This document shows, piece by piece, positions 50,460 through 60,700 of a DNA stretch of 64,000 bases. This DNA is from Acidovorax delafieldii (GTDB lineage Bacteria; Pseudomonadota; Gammaproteobacteria; Burkholderiales; Burkholderiaceae_C): NCBI RefSeq assembly GCF_007993815.1, contig NZ_VJWE01000011.1, forward strand, positions 310,001-374,000, written 5' to 3'. Within the stretch, counting starts at the first letter, position 1, and each line of letters opens with the position of its first letter. The position numbers and the translations under genes were made by a program. The notes beneath the pieces are model-generated. The model made no database searches. It had not been told where the DNA came from and worked only from the letters and a program-made list of their open reading frames with translations.

Positions 50460-52316
50460 ATGTCTAACCTCTGGGACCTCGATCACATCCAGCCCGCAGG
50501 CACCGACGTGCTCGCGGGCGACACCATCGCCGCCATGTTCTGGAACGCCGTGGCCGAGCGCGGCCCGCGCGTGTGGATGCGCCAGAAGGAGCTGGGCATC
50601 TGGAAGAGCTGGACCTGGGACCAGACGGCCGAAGCCGTGCGGGAGATTGCGGGCGGCCTGATGTCGCTGGGGTTTGCGCCTGGCGAATGCGCATCCATCC
50701 TGTCCAACACCAACATCGAATGGGTGCTGGCCGATCTGGCCGTGCTGAGCTGCGGCGGCGTGGCCAACGGCATCTACCCCACCGACGCAGCGGCGCAGGT
50801 GCACTACCTGAGCGAAGACTCCCGCACCACCGTGCTGTTTGTGGAAGACGATGAACAGCTCGACAAGGCCCTGGAAGTGCGCAGCAGCCTGCCCCTGCTG
50901 CGCAAGGTGGTGGTGTTCGACATGGAAGGCCTGCGCAGCCTGAACGACCCCGATGTGCTGAGCCTTGCGGGCCTGCGCGAGCTGGGCAGGGCCTGGAATG
51001 CACAACACCCCGACGCGCTGATGCAGCGCGTCAAGGCCTGCCGACCCGAAGACTTGGCCATCCTGGTCTACACCTCGGGCACCACCGGCAAGCCCAAGGG
51101 TGCCATGCACACGCACGCCGCGCTCACCTACACCGTGCGCGGCTACAACACGCTGATCTCGCGCAGCGAGGCGGATGAGACCATGTGTTTTCTGCCCCTG
51201 TGCCACATCGCCGAGCGCATGGGGGGCGAATACTTCTCGCTCTACACCGGCGCGCGCCTGAACTTTGTGGAGAACCCCGACACCGTGCCCGAGAACGTGC
51301 GCGAGATCGCGCCCACGGTGTTCACCGCCGTGCCGCGGGTATGGGAGAAGTTCTATTCGGGCGTGATGATCGCACTCAAGGAATCCACACGCATGCAGCA
51401 GGCGGCCTATGCCTGGTCGATTGGCGTGGGCACCCGCATCGCAGATCGGGTGCTGGCCGGACAGCCGGTGGGCGGGATGCTGAAGGCGCAGTTCATGCTG
51501 GCGCGCTTTCTGGCGCTCAACAATGTGCGCAAGCTCATCGGCATCCACCGTGCGCGCTTTCTGGTCACGGGCGCAGCGCCCATTTCGCCCGATCTGGTGA
51601 AGTGGTATCTGGCGCTGGGCGTTCCCATGCTGGAGGTGTGGGGCATGACCGAGACCTGCGGCGCCTCTACTGGTGTGCCGGCCAGCCGCATCAAACCCGG
51701 CTCCATCGGCCCCGCGGCCAGCTACAACGAGGTGCGCATCGACCCCGCCACGGGCGAGATCCTGGTGCGTGGCCCCAATGTGTTCAAGGGCTACCTCAAC
51801 CAGCCCGAGAAAACCGCTGAAACCATCGACCCCGAAGGTTGGCTGCACACGGGCGATGTGGGCCTGATCGACGCTGATGGCTACCTGCGCATCACCGACC
51901 GCATGAAGGACATCATCATCACGGCGGGCGGCAAGAACATCACGCCGAGCGAGCTGGAGAACGAACTCAAGTTCAGCCCCTACATCACCGATGCGGTGGT
52001 CATCGGCGACAAGCTGCCCTACCTCACGGTGATCATCATGATCGACCAGGAGAACGTGGAGAAGTACGCACAGGACAACGACGTGCCGTTCTCCAACTAC
52101 GCCAGCCTGACCCGCACGCGCGAGGTGCAGGAGCTGATCCAGGCCGAGATTGACCGCGTCAATGCCAAGTTCGCCCGCGTGGAGCAGATCAAGAAGTTCT
52201 TCCTGCTCGACACCCAGCTCACGGCCGAGGATGAAGAGCTGACACCCACCATGAAGCTCAAGCGCAAGCTGGTGCAGCAGAAGTACGCACCGCAGATTGA
52301 GGCGATGTACCGGTAG
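50460..52316 (+). CDS. AMP-binding long-chain-type acyl-CoA synthetase
   Basis: A 618-residue ANL-superfamily ligase. The P-loop-like motif YTSGTTGKPKGAM (~residues 200-212), EVWGMTETCGAS (A5), GWLHTGDVGLID (A7), ITDRMKDIIITAGGKNI (hinge/A8) and a late KLKRKLV lysine (A10) are intact, so it should activate a carboxylate as acyl-adenylate and then CoA thioester. Its place between livF and a liv-type binding protein suggests that the imported solute is a carboxylic acid activated on entry. Confidence 0.92.
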   Translation: MSNLWDLDHIQPAGTDVLAGDTIAAMFWNAVAERGPRVWMRQKELGIWKSWTWDQTAEAVREIAGGLMSLGFAPGECASILSNTNIEWVLADLAVLSCGGVANGIYPTDAAAQVHYLSEDSRTTVLFVEDDEQLDKALEVRSSLPLLRKVVVFDMEGLRSLNDPDVLSLAGLRELGRAWNAQHPDALMQRVKACRPEDLAILVYTSGTTGKPKGAMHTHAALTYTVRGYNTLISRSEADETMCFLPLCHIAERMGGEYFSLYTGARLNFVENPDTVPENVREIAPTVFTAVPRVWEKFYSGVMIALKESTRMQQAAYAWSIGVGTRIADRVLAGQPVGGMLKAQFMLARFLALNNVRKLIGIHRARFLVTGAAPISPDLVKWYLALGVPMLEVWGMTETCGASTGVPASRIKPGSIGPAASYNEVRIDPATGEILVRGPNVFKGYLNQPEKTAETIDPEGWLHTGDVGLIDADGYLRITDRMKDIIITAGGKNITPSELENELKFSPYITDAVVIGDKLPYLTVIIMIDQENVEKYAQDNDVPFSNYASLTRTREVQELIQAEIDRVNAKFARVEQIKKFFLLDTQLTAEDEELTPTMKLKRKLVQQKYAPQIEAMYR

Positions 52317-52435
52317 GTGCGCACGTCACGCAACCACAGGCCACGCCCATCAGGATAGGGAAAGTGCTGGTGCCCCACCCCGGGCATCGTTCTATAACGA
52401 GCAACCGAGTTCGATCCAACCAAAGGAGACGTGCC

Positions 52436-53602
52436 ATGAAACTTCATCACATTGCCGCGCTGGCCATCGTGGCCATGGCCGGAGGTGCTGCACAGGCGCA
52501 GCCCAGCCAGGGCGTGAGCAAGGACACCATCACGCTGGGTTCCATCCAGGATCTGTCCGGCCCGCTGGCGGGCTTTGGCAAGCAGGTGCGGCTGGGCATG
52601 ATGCTGCGCGTGGACGAGGCCAACGAGCAAGGCGGCGTCAATGGCCGCAAGCTCGACCTGAAGGTGGAGGACTCGGGCTACGACCCCAAGAAAGCCGTGC
52701 TGGCCGCGCAAAAGCTCGTGAACCAGGACAAGATCTTCATGATGGTGGCGCACATCGGTACGGCGCAAAACCTGGCCGCCATGCCCGTGCAATTCAGCAA
52801 GAACGTGATCAACTTCTTCCCGGTGACGGCCGCGCGGGAAATGTACGAGCCCTTCCACAAGCTCAAGTATTCGTTTGCCGCCACCTACTACGACCAGATC
52901 CGCCTTGCCGCCCCCAAGCTCATCAAGGAAAAGGGCGCCAAGAAGATCTGCACCATCTACCAGGACGATGAATTTGGCCTGGAGGTGATGCGCGGGGGCG
53001 AGGCGGCACTCAAGTCCATGGGCATGGACTTCACCGAGAAGACCTCTTACAAGCGCGGCGCCACCGACTTCTCTTCACAGGTCGCCAAGATGAAGTCGTC
53101 CGAATGCGACTTCGTGATCCTGGGCACCATCATCCGCGAGACCATCGGCACGATTGGCGAGGCGCGCAAGACGGGCTTCAACCCCACCTTCCTGGGCTCC
53201 AGCGCCGCCTACACCGACCTCATCCACAAGCTGGGCGGCAAGCCCATGGACGGGCTGTACGCCACCATGACGGTGCAACACCCCTACCTGGATGAAGCCA
53301 GCCAGCCCATCCGTTTCTGGGCCAACAAGTACAAGACCAAGTTCAACGAAGACCCCACCGTGTTCTCGGTCTACGGCTACAACGCCATTGACGCCTTCAT
53401 CAAGGCGGCCCAGAAGGCAGGTCCCAACCTGAGCACCGACAGCTTCATCAAGGCCATGGACACCATGGTGATTCCGCCCGACATGTTCGGCAGCGCCGAG
53501 GGCACCTTTGGGCCGCAAAAGCGCCTGGGCAGCGATCTTTCTCGCCTGTCGCAGATCACCGATGGCAAGTGGAAGGTGGTCTCCGACTACGTCAAGCCAT
53601 GA
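52436..53602 (+). CDS. Liv-type ABC transporter periplasmic binding protein
   Basis: A 388-residue type I periplasmic binding protein (LivJ/K family). Signal peptide MKLHHIAALAIVAMAGGAAQAQ, then TITLGSIQDLSGPLAGFGKQVRLGM and VNGRKLDLKVEDSGYDPKKAV, typical of the family. AAAGGAG before ATG 52436 supports the start. It lies 119 bp after the synthetase and closes the transporter operon, followed by a terminator. The ligand is likely an acid given the adjoining acyl-CoA synthetase, not shown. Confidence 0.93.
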   Translation: MKLHHIAALAIVAMAGGAAQAQPSQGVSKDTITLGSIQDLSGPLAGFGKQVRLGMMLRVDEANEQGGVNGRKLDLKVEDSGYDPKKAVLAAQKLVNQDKIFMMVAHIGTAQNLAAMPVQFSKNVINFFPVTAAREMYEPFHKLKYSFAATYYDQIRLAAPKLIKEKGAKKICTIYQDDEFGLEVMRGGEAALKSMGMDFTEKTSYKRGATDFSSQVAKMKSSECDFVILGTIIRETIGTIGEARKTGFNPTFLGSSAAYTDLIHKLGGKPMDGLYATMTVQHPYLDEASQPIRFWANKYKTKFNEDPTVFSVYGYNAIDAFIKAAQKAGPNLSTDSFIKAMDTMVIPPDMFGSAEGTFGPQKRLGSDLSRLSQITDGKWKVVSDYVKP

Positions 53603-53623
53603 GCGCCTGACCCGCCTCCTTCA

Positions 53624-53644
53624 AGCCGCCTTCGGGCGGCTTTT
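53624..53644 (+). terminator. Rho-independent terminator after the liv operon
   Basis: AGCCGCC-TTCG-GGCGGCT stem and loop ends in T4. It lies 21 bp after the binding-protein stop. Confidence 0.85.
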
Positions 53645-53683
53645 GCGTTTCAGGGGGTGCATCCGGGCTCAGTCGGTGGCAGA

Positions 53684-53712
53684 ATTTAACCAAGCAGTAA
53701 CTTTGCATAAAT
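53684..53712. promoter_or_regulatory. Degenerate palindrome resembling the liv-operon operator
   Basis: ATTTAACC...GCATAAAT spans 29 bp just before the acyl-CoA dehydrogenase gene. Its right half ACTTTGCATAAAT matches 11 of 13 positions of the right arm at 46713-46725, and its left outer five bases (ATTTA) match the left arm. Overall symmetry is imperfect. It may be a weaker site for the same regulator. Confidence 0.4.
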
Positions 53713-53729
53713 AACCTGGTTGCCCCACC

Positions 53730-54893
53730 ATGATCGAACGCACCCTCTTCCAGCCCGACCACCAGGCCTTTGCCGACAGCTTTCGCCGCTTCATCGACAA
53801 GGAAGTGACGCCCCACCACGCCGCCTGGGAAGACCAGGGCTATGTGGCGCGCGAGGTGTGGAGCCAGGCGGGCGCCAACGGTTTTCTGTGCATGAGCCTG
53901 CCCGAGGAATACGGTGGCGCCGGGGCCGACAAGCTGTATTCGGTGGCGCAGATGGAAGAGCTGGCGCGTGCAGGCACCACCGGCATCGGCTTTGGTCTGC
54001 ACAGCGAGATCGTGGCGCCGTACATCCTTCACTACGGCACTGAAGCCCAGAAACAGAAGTACCTGCCGCAGATGGCCAGCGGCGCCGTGGTGGGTGCCAT
54101 CGCCATGAGCGAGCCGGCTGCGGGCAGCGACCTGCAAGGCATCAAGACCACGGCCATCAAAAGTGCGGACGGATCACACTATGTGCTGAACGGCAGCAAG
54201 ACCTTCATCACCAACGGCTGGCATGCCGACCTGGTGATCGTGGTCGCCAAGACCGACCCGGCGGCCGGGGCCAAGGGCACCAGCCTGTTATTGGTGGAAC
54301 GCGGCATGCCCGGTTTTGAAAAAGGCCAGCGCCTCAAGAAGATGGGCATGAAGGCGCAGGACACGTCTGAGCTGTTCTTCAACGACGTGCAGGTGCCTGT
54401 GGACAACCTGCTGGGCGGCCCCGCCATGGAAGGGCGCGGCTTTATCTGCCTGATGGAGCAGTTGCCGTGGGAGCGCCTGCAGATCGCCATCACCGCCGTG
54501 GCGGCCGCGCAGGCCGCCATCGACTGGACGGTGGACTACGTCAAGCAGCGCAAGGTCTTTGGCCAGAGCGTGGCGTCATTTCAGAACACCCGCCACACCC
54601 TGGCCGAGCTGCAAACGCAGGTGCAGGTGGCCCGCGTGTTCGTGGACAAATGCTGTGAGCTGATCGTGCGCGATCAGCTCGACACCGAAACCGCCAGCAT
54701 GGCCAAGTACTGGACGACCGACCTGCAGTGCAAGGTGATGGACGAATGCGTGCAGCTGTTTGGAGGCTACGGCTACATGTGGGAATACCCCATCACCCGC
54801 GCCTATGCCGACGCACGCGTGCAGCGCATTTATGGCGGCACCAACGAGATCATGAAAGAAGTGATTGCACGGGCCATGGGCCTGGGCAAATAG
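53730..54893 (+). CDS. Acyl-CoA dehydrogenase (FAD-dependent)
   Basis: A 387-residue acyl-CoA dehydrogenase. AIAMSEPAAGSDLQGIKTTA and FITNGWHADLVIVVAKTD are the substrate/FAD-binding strands, and the C-terminal RIYGGTNEIMKEVIAR contains the usual region after the catalytic base, with VQLFGGYGYMWEYPITRAYAD before it. It performs the first step of beta-oxidation, passing electrons to ETF. It begins the plus-strand set acyl-CoA dehydrogenase, thiolase, FadB-like. Confidence 0.94.
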   Translation: MIERTLFQPDHQAFADSFRRFIDKEVTPHHAAWEDQGYVAREVWSQAGANGFLCMSLPEEYGGAGADKLYSVAQMEELARAGTTGIGFGLHSEIVAPYILHYGTEAQKQKYLPQMASGAVVGAIAMSEPAAGSDLQGIKTTAIKSADGSHYVLNGSKTFITNGWHADLVIVVAKTDPAAGAKGTSLLLVERGMPGFEKGQRLKKMGMKAQDTSELFFNDVQVPVDNLLGGPAMEGRGFICLMEQLPWERLQIAITAVAAAQAAIDWTVDYVKQRKVFGQSVASFQNTRHTLAELQTQVQVARVFVDKCCELIVRDQLDTETASMAKYWTTDLQCKVMDECVQLFGGYGYMWEYPITRAYADARVQRIYGGTNEIMKEVIARAMGLGK

Positions 54894-54965
54894 CCGCATG
54901 CACCGCGCCATGAACAACGCAGTGCATGACGCCCTGCACCACGCCGCAGTGGACGCCGAATGCCG

Positions 54966-55268
54966 CTACAGGTACCAGGCGGCGCGGGCTTCTTCGGGGC
55001 TCAGCGGCGCACCGGGGCGGCGGTCGGTGACATTCAGCCAGGAGCGAACACCCTGGCTGCCACTCAGCGCGCGCATCAGCAGCAAGCCTGCGCCAATGCC
55101 GCGAATGGCCGCCGAGCTGCGGCTGGGCGCCATGAAGGCCGCCACCGCCAGCGCGCTGGAAGCGGCGAGAACCACATGGTGCTCCAGCGCAAACCCTTCG
55201 CGCGTGTCGTCGTATTCGATGGCGCTGCGAGCGATGCGCTGCAATGCAGGGGATGTATTTCGTTCCAT
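54966..55268 (-). CDS. Small hypothetical membrane-associated protein
   Basis: A 100-residue protein that I do not recognise. It has two mildly hydrophobic stretches (HHVVLAASSALAVAAFMA at ~30-47 and AAIRGIGAGLLLMRALSG at ~56-73) and a short basic/Pro-rich tail ending EEARAAWYL. It lies on the opposite strand between the acyl-CoA dehydrogenase and thiolase genes, which it interrupts. The absence of any better frame in the 520-bp gap, and conserved-looking ends, support it as real. Function unknown. Confidence 0.55.
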   Translation of the reverse strand: MERNTSPALQRIARSAIEYDDTREGFALEHHVVLAASSALAVAAFMAPSRSSAAIRGIGAGLLLMRALSGSQGVRSWLNVTDRRPGAPLSPEEARAAWYL

Positions 55269-55414
55269 AGCCAGAAATGTAGATACCAACCGCCGAAAGA
55301 TAGTGCAAAAACCACTGCACCCGCGTCAGAAAGCACCTTGTAGTGGCGTGGGCCAGCCCAGCTGCTTCACCACGATACCCGCTTGAAGTTTAGAGAAACC
55401 ACCGGAGACCATTC

Positions 55415-56620
<1,206 letters not shown>

Positions 56621-56643
56621 TTGACTGGGAAGGAGACAAGAAC

Positions 56644-58815
56644 ATGCAAACCATCCGCTACGAACTCATCCCCGCCCAGGGCACCGAAGGCCAGGTCGCC
56701 GTCATCACGTTTGACGAAACCAATTCCCCCGTCAACACCATGTGCCGCCAGTGGCAGCAAGAGCTGGGCGAGGTCACCGCCCAGGTGCTGGGCGACCGCG
56801 AACGCCTGGGCACTGCGCTCAAAGGCATCGTGCTCGCATCGGCCAAGACCAGCTTTTTTGCGGGCGCCGACCTCAGGGCCACCATGCGCCTCACACCCGC
56901 CGATGCGCCCAACGTGTTTGGCGAGATCGAGCGCATGAAGAAGCACTTCCGCACGCTCGAAACGCTGGGTATCCCCGTGGTGGCCTGCCTCAATGGCGCA
57001 GCGCTGGGCGGTGGGTGGGAGGTGGCGCTGGTCGCCCACTACCGCATCGCCGTGGCCGACCCCAAGATCCAGTTCGGCCTGCCCGAAGTCACGCTGGGCC
57101 TGATGCCTGGCGCCAGCGGCGTGACCAAGATGACGCGCCTGCTGGGCCTGATGGGCGCGCAGCCCTACATCCTGGAGGGCAAGCTCTTCAACCCCGCCGA
57201 AGCGCTGGAGCTGCAACTGGTGCACGAGCTGGTGGCCACGCGGGAGCAGCTGCTGCCTGCAGCCCTGGCCCACATCGCCACCCACCCACACGCCGTGCAG
57301 CCGTGGGACGACAAGAACTACAAGATGCCCGGCGGCACACCCGCCAACCCCAAGATTGCAGGCGCCCTCACCGTCGCGCCCGCGATGCTCAAGAAGACCA
57401 CGCGCGGCCGCTACCCCGCACCCGAGGCTGCGCTGGCCGCCATGGTCGAAGGCGCCATGGTGGACTACGACACCGCCCTGCGCATCGAAAGCCGCTACCT
57501 CGCCCGCCTGATGACCGGCCCCGTGGCGCGCAACATGATCAACACGTTCTTCTTCGACATGAACGCGATCAAGAGCGGCAAGTCGCGCCCGGGCTCGGCA
57601 CCACGCTACAAACCCCAAAAGGTCGGCATCCTGGGCGCCGGCATGATGGGCGCTGGCATCGCCTGGGCCCAGGCCAGCCGGGGCATCGCTACCGTGCTCA
57701 AGGACGTGAGCGCGGAGAAGGCCGAGGCCGGCAAGGCCTACAGCGCCAAACTCACCCAGGCCCGCGTGGACAAGGGCCACATGACGGCCGATGCGCAGCA
57801 GGCACTGCTGGACCGCATCACGCCCACCGCCAGCGCGGCCGATCTGACAGGCTGCGACCTCATCATCGAAGCCGTGTTTGAAAGCCGCGACCTCAAGGCC
57901 AAGGTCACACAAGAAGCCGAGCCGCAACTCGCGCCCGGCGGCTTCTTTGCCAGCAACACCTCCACCCTGCCCATCAGTGGCCTGGCCACGGCCAGCAGCA
58001 AGCCCGAGAAGTTTGTCGGCATCCACTTCTTCAGCCCCGTGGACAAGATGAAGCTGGTGGAAATCATCCGCGGCAAACAAACGGATGACGAAACCGTGGC
58101 CCGCGCCTTCGACTACGTGCAGGCCCTGGGCAAGGTGCCCATCGTGGTCAACGACTCACGCGGCTTCTACACCAGCCGCACTTTCGGCACCTTTGTGATG
58201 GAAGGCGCCGCCATGCTGGGCGAAGGCATCCCCGCCGCCGCCATTGAAAACGCCGCCATGCAGGCGGGCCTGCCCGTGGGCCCGCTGGCCGTGCTGGATG
58301 AAACCGCGCTGACCCTGAGCGTGCACGTGCTGGACCAGACCCGCGCCGACTACGCCGCCGAAGGCCAGACCTACACCGCCACACCCGGCGAGCTGCTGGT
58401 GGAGCGCATGGTCAAGGAACTGAAGCGCCCCGGCCGCGCGGGTGGTGGCGGCTTTTACGACTACCCCGCAGGCGCCAAGAAGCACCTGTGGCCGGAGCTG
58501 AAACCTCTGTTCGAAAAGCCCGGCGTGGAATGGAGCGTGCAGGAGATCCAGGACCGTTTGCTCTACCGCCAAGCCATCGAAACCGCGCGCTGTCTGGCCG
58601 AGGGCGTACTGACCAGCGTGCATGACGCGAACATCGGGTCGATTTTTGGGATTGGGTTTCCGGCGTGGACGGGAGGGGCCGCGCAGTTCATCTACGGAAC
58701 TGGCATCGGCACCTTCGCCGCGAAGGCCAAGGAACTGGCTGGACGCCACGGCCCGGGTTTTGAGATCACCGAGCCAGTGCGAGCCGTGATCGAGAAATTC
58801 AAATCGTCCTACTGA
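56644..58815 (+). CDS. FadB-like bifunctional enoyl-CoA hydratase / 3-hydroxyacyl-CoA dehydrogenase
   Basis: A 723-residue multifunctional enzyme. The N-terminal crotonase domain (~1-250) has SFFAGADL and ALGGGWEVALVAHYRIAV, with FGLPEVTLGLMPGASGV carrying a catalytic Glu. The dehydrogenase domain (~330-620) begins VGILGAGMMGAGIAWAQASRG and has the catalytic HFFSPVDKM; the C-terminal domain follows to the end. ATG 56644 follows AAGGAGA. It performs steps two and three of beta-oxidation and pairs with the thiolase upstream. Confidence 0.95.
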   Translation: MQTIRYELIPAQGTEGQVAVITFDETNSPVNTMCRQWQQELGEVTAQVLGDRERLGTALKGIVLASAKTSFFAGADLRATMRLTPADAPNVFGEIERMKKHFRTLETLGIPVVACLNGAALGGGWEVALVAHYRIAVADPKIQFGLPEVTLGLMPGASGVTKMTRLLGLMGAQPYILEGKLFNPAEALELQLVHELVATREQLLPAALAHIATHPHAVQPWDDKNYKMPGGTPANPKIAGALTVAPAMLKKTTRGRYPAPEAALAAMVEGAMVDYDTALRIESRYLARLMTGPVARNMINTFFFDMNAIKSGKSRPGSAPRYKPQKVGILGAGMMGAGIAWAQASRGIATVLKDVSAEKAEAGKAYSAKLTQARVDKGHMTADAQQALLDRITPTASAADLTGCDLIIEAVFESRDLKAKVTQEAEPQLAPGGFFASNTSTLPISGLATASSKPEKFVGIHFFSPVDKMKLVEIIRGKQTDDETVARAFDYVQALGKVPIVVNDSRGFYTSRTFGTFVMEGAAMLGEGIPAAAIENAAMQAGLPVGPLAVLDETALTLSVHVLDQTRADYAAEGQTYTATPGELLVERMVKELKRPGRAGGGGFYDYPAGAKKHLWPELKPLFEKPGVEWSVQEIQDRLLYRQAIETARCLAEGVLTSVHDANIGSIFGIGFPAWTGGAAQFIYGTGIGTFAAKAKELAGRHGPGFEITEPVRAVIEKFKSSY

Positions 58816-58912
58816 AGGACTAGCGGTGTAGGGTCGCCATTCACTCGGTGACCTCACCCCTAGGCTCCCGCCAGAGCCCAGAGCGTATTACGGCGAGATC
58901 TTCGCTCGGTGC

Positions 58913-59548
58913 CTAACGTACCGCAATCATCCGAACACCCAGCGCGACGAACACGGTACCGGCCAGGCGGTCGAGCCATTTGCCCACCTTCGGCTTGCGG
59001 TTGATCCACCCGCCGACGCTGCCGGAGAAGTAGCCGAGGAGGCCAAACAGCACAGCCGCCTGCGCAGTGAACAGCAGGCCCAGCAGCCCTAGTTGCAACT
59101 CCATGCTGCCGCGCGACGCATCAACGAACTGGGGCAGGAACGACAGGAAGAACAGCACAACCTTGGGGTTGATCGCGTTGGCGACCAAACCCTTGGAGAA
59201 GGTGTGGCGCAGCGAATCGACCGGTGCCGGACTGTTGCTGCTTCCCTCAATGCGTACAGCGCCTGCGTGGCGCAGGGCCTGGATGCCGAGCCAGATCAGG
59301 TACGCACCGCCCGCCCATTTCAGCGCGGTGAAGGCCAGGGGCGATGCGGCCAGGATGGCGCCCACGCCGACGACCGCCAGCACAGTGTGGCTAAGGCAGC
59401 CCAGCGCGCAGCCCAATCCAAACACGATGCCAGAGCGTCGCCCTTTGGACATACCGACGCTCAGCACCATGAGGTTGTCGGGGCCGGGCGTGGCGGTCAG
59501 CATCACGGCGGTGAGCAGAAAGGCAAGAATTTGGGTGGTGGTCAACAT
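58913..59548 (-). CDS. LysE-family amino-acid exporter
   Basis: A 211-residue six-helix membrane protein of the LysE/RhtB family. The hallmark TPGPDNLMVLSVGMSKGRRSG lies in helix 1 and its loop (~residues 20-40), followed by GCALGCLSHTVLAVVG and KVVLFFLSFLPQFVD. It would export an amino acid or derivative. It stands alone, convergent with the FadB-like gene. Confidence 0.92.
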   Translation of the reverse strand: MLTTTQILAFLLTAVMLTATPGPDNLMVLSVGMSKGRRSGIVFGLGCALGCLSHTVLAVVGVGAILAASPLAFTALKWAGGAYLIWLGIQALRHAGAVRIEGSSNSPAPVDSLRHTFSKGLVANAINPKVVLFFLSFLPQFVDASRGSMELQLGLLGLLFTAQAAVLFGLLGYFSGSVGGWINRKPKVGKWLDRLAGTVFVALGVRMIAVR

Positions 59549-59646
59549 GGGCCGGGTTTGCTAGCCCAGGCGTCGCGAAGAGACGGGGATGCCCGGAGCG
59601 GAAGGACTCTGTGCAGTAGCACCGCCGAAGCTGACCTGGCGATGCA

Positions 59647-59711
59647 ATTGCTATCTTATTAATAGCTATTGGCGCTTATTGAACAAGCACCTGAAAGCGA
59701 AATCACCCTAA
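59647..59711 (+). repeat. Short interspersed palindromic repeat (between LysE and BKACE genes)
   Basis: AATTGCTATCTTATTAATAG, then CTATTGGCGCTTATTGAACA, then AGCACCTGAAAGCGAAATCA. The family arms GCGCTT/AAGCAC are present. It occupies the centre of a 250-bp gap in which I see nothing else. Confidence 0.7.
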
Positions 59712-59798
59712 TTCTAGGAGATGTGAAGGCGCACACCGTGTACCTCACGCTCCGGCGCGAGTAGCTGCACATCACGCCCGAGGGGCAAGCCCACAGAC

Positions 59799-60686
59799 CT
59801 AAGAGACCTTCAGCCCCAACATCCCCCGCGCCTCCTGCGGCGAAGCCACCTCCCGCCCCGCGTTGCGCGCGTACTCCGCCAGCTTCTCAATCAGCGGCCC
59901 GTTCGAATCCGCCTTGGTCCCATCCGGCAGATAGAACGTGTCTTCCAGCCCCGTGCGCAGGTGCCCACCCAGCTCAGCCACGCGCTGATGCACGGGCCAG
60001 ATCTCGCTGCGGCCGATGACGGTGGCTTGCCAGGGGGCGTCCTTGATTTTCAGCTTGAGCAGGATGGGCAGCAGGTCCGGGTCCGCAGGCATGCCGGATT
60101 CGACGCCCATCACAAAGTTGTATTCGGGCAGGCGCTCGGTGTACATGCCGGTCTGCACATACATCTCCACGCAGCGCACGATGCCCACGTCGAAGCATTC
60201 GAACTCGGGCAGCGTGCCGGTTTCCAGCATCACGTCGATGAAGTCCTTGACCTTGGCGGGCTGGTTGTCGAACAGCATGGGCGGCCAGGCCCAGGTGCCG
60301 TTGCTGCGCACCTTCAGGTAGTTGAGCGAGCCAGCGTTGCACGCTGCCATCTCGGGTCGAGTGGCGCGCAGGCAGTCGAGCGGGCCCTGGTAATTGGGGC
60401 CGACCACGCCGGTGGTCTGGTTGATGATCAGGCCGGGGCAGGCCTCGCGCATGGCCTGCACGCAGTCGCGCGCCACCTGAGGGTCCCAGCTGGGCAGGTG
60501 GCCCTTGCCGGGCTCTTGGTCGCGAAAGTGCACGTGGACCACGGCGGCGCCTGCGTCGCAGGCGCGGCGGGCCTCTTGGGCCAGCTGCTCGGGCGTGACG
60601 GGCACATGGTGCTGGCCGGGGTCCGTCAGCACGCCGGTGATGGCGCAGGTGATGATGGCTTTGTTGCCGTGGTCGGTGGTGTGCAT
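59799..60686 (-). CDS. BKACE-family (DUF849) 3-keto-acid cleavage enzyme
   Basis: A 295-residue TIM-barrel enzyme of the beta-keto acid cleavage family (type member: 3-keto-5-aminohexanoate cleavage enzyme). The zinc-binding HVHFRD (~residues 48-53) and the N-terminal KAIITCAITGVLTDP are diagnostic. Members condense a 3-keto acid with acetyl-CoA to give acetoacetate and a new CoA ester. ATG 60686 gives MHTTDHGNK. It is the last gene of the minus-strand acyl-CoA operon, 14 bp after the acyl-CoA dehydrogenase. The substrate is unknown. Confidence 0.9.
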   Translation of the reverse strand: MHTTDHGNKAIITCAITGVLTDPGQHHVPVTPEQLAQEARRACDAGAAVVHVHFRDQEPGKGHLPSWDPQVARDCVQAMREACPGLIINQTTGVVGPNYQGPLDCLRATRPEMAACNAGSLNYLKVRSNGTWAWPPMLFDNQPAKVKDFIDVMLETGTLPEFECFDVGIVRCVEMYVQTGMYTERLPEYNFVMGVESGMPADPDLLPILLKLKIKDAPWQATVIGRSEIWPVHQRVAELGGHLRTGLEDTFYLPDGTKADSNGPLIEKLAEYARNAGREVASPQEARGMLGLKVS

Positions 60687-60700
60687 GATGCCTGTCTCCT

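Noticed and set aside
59549..59798. A small gene between the LysE and BKACE genes
   Set aside because: The gap holds one copy of the short repeat; no frame with a ribosome site and plausible composition was found.
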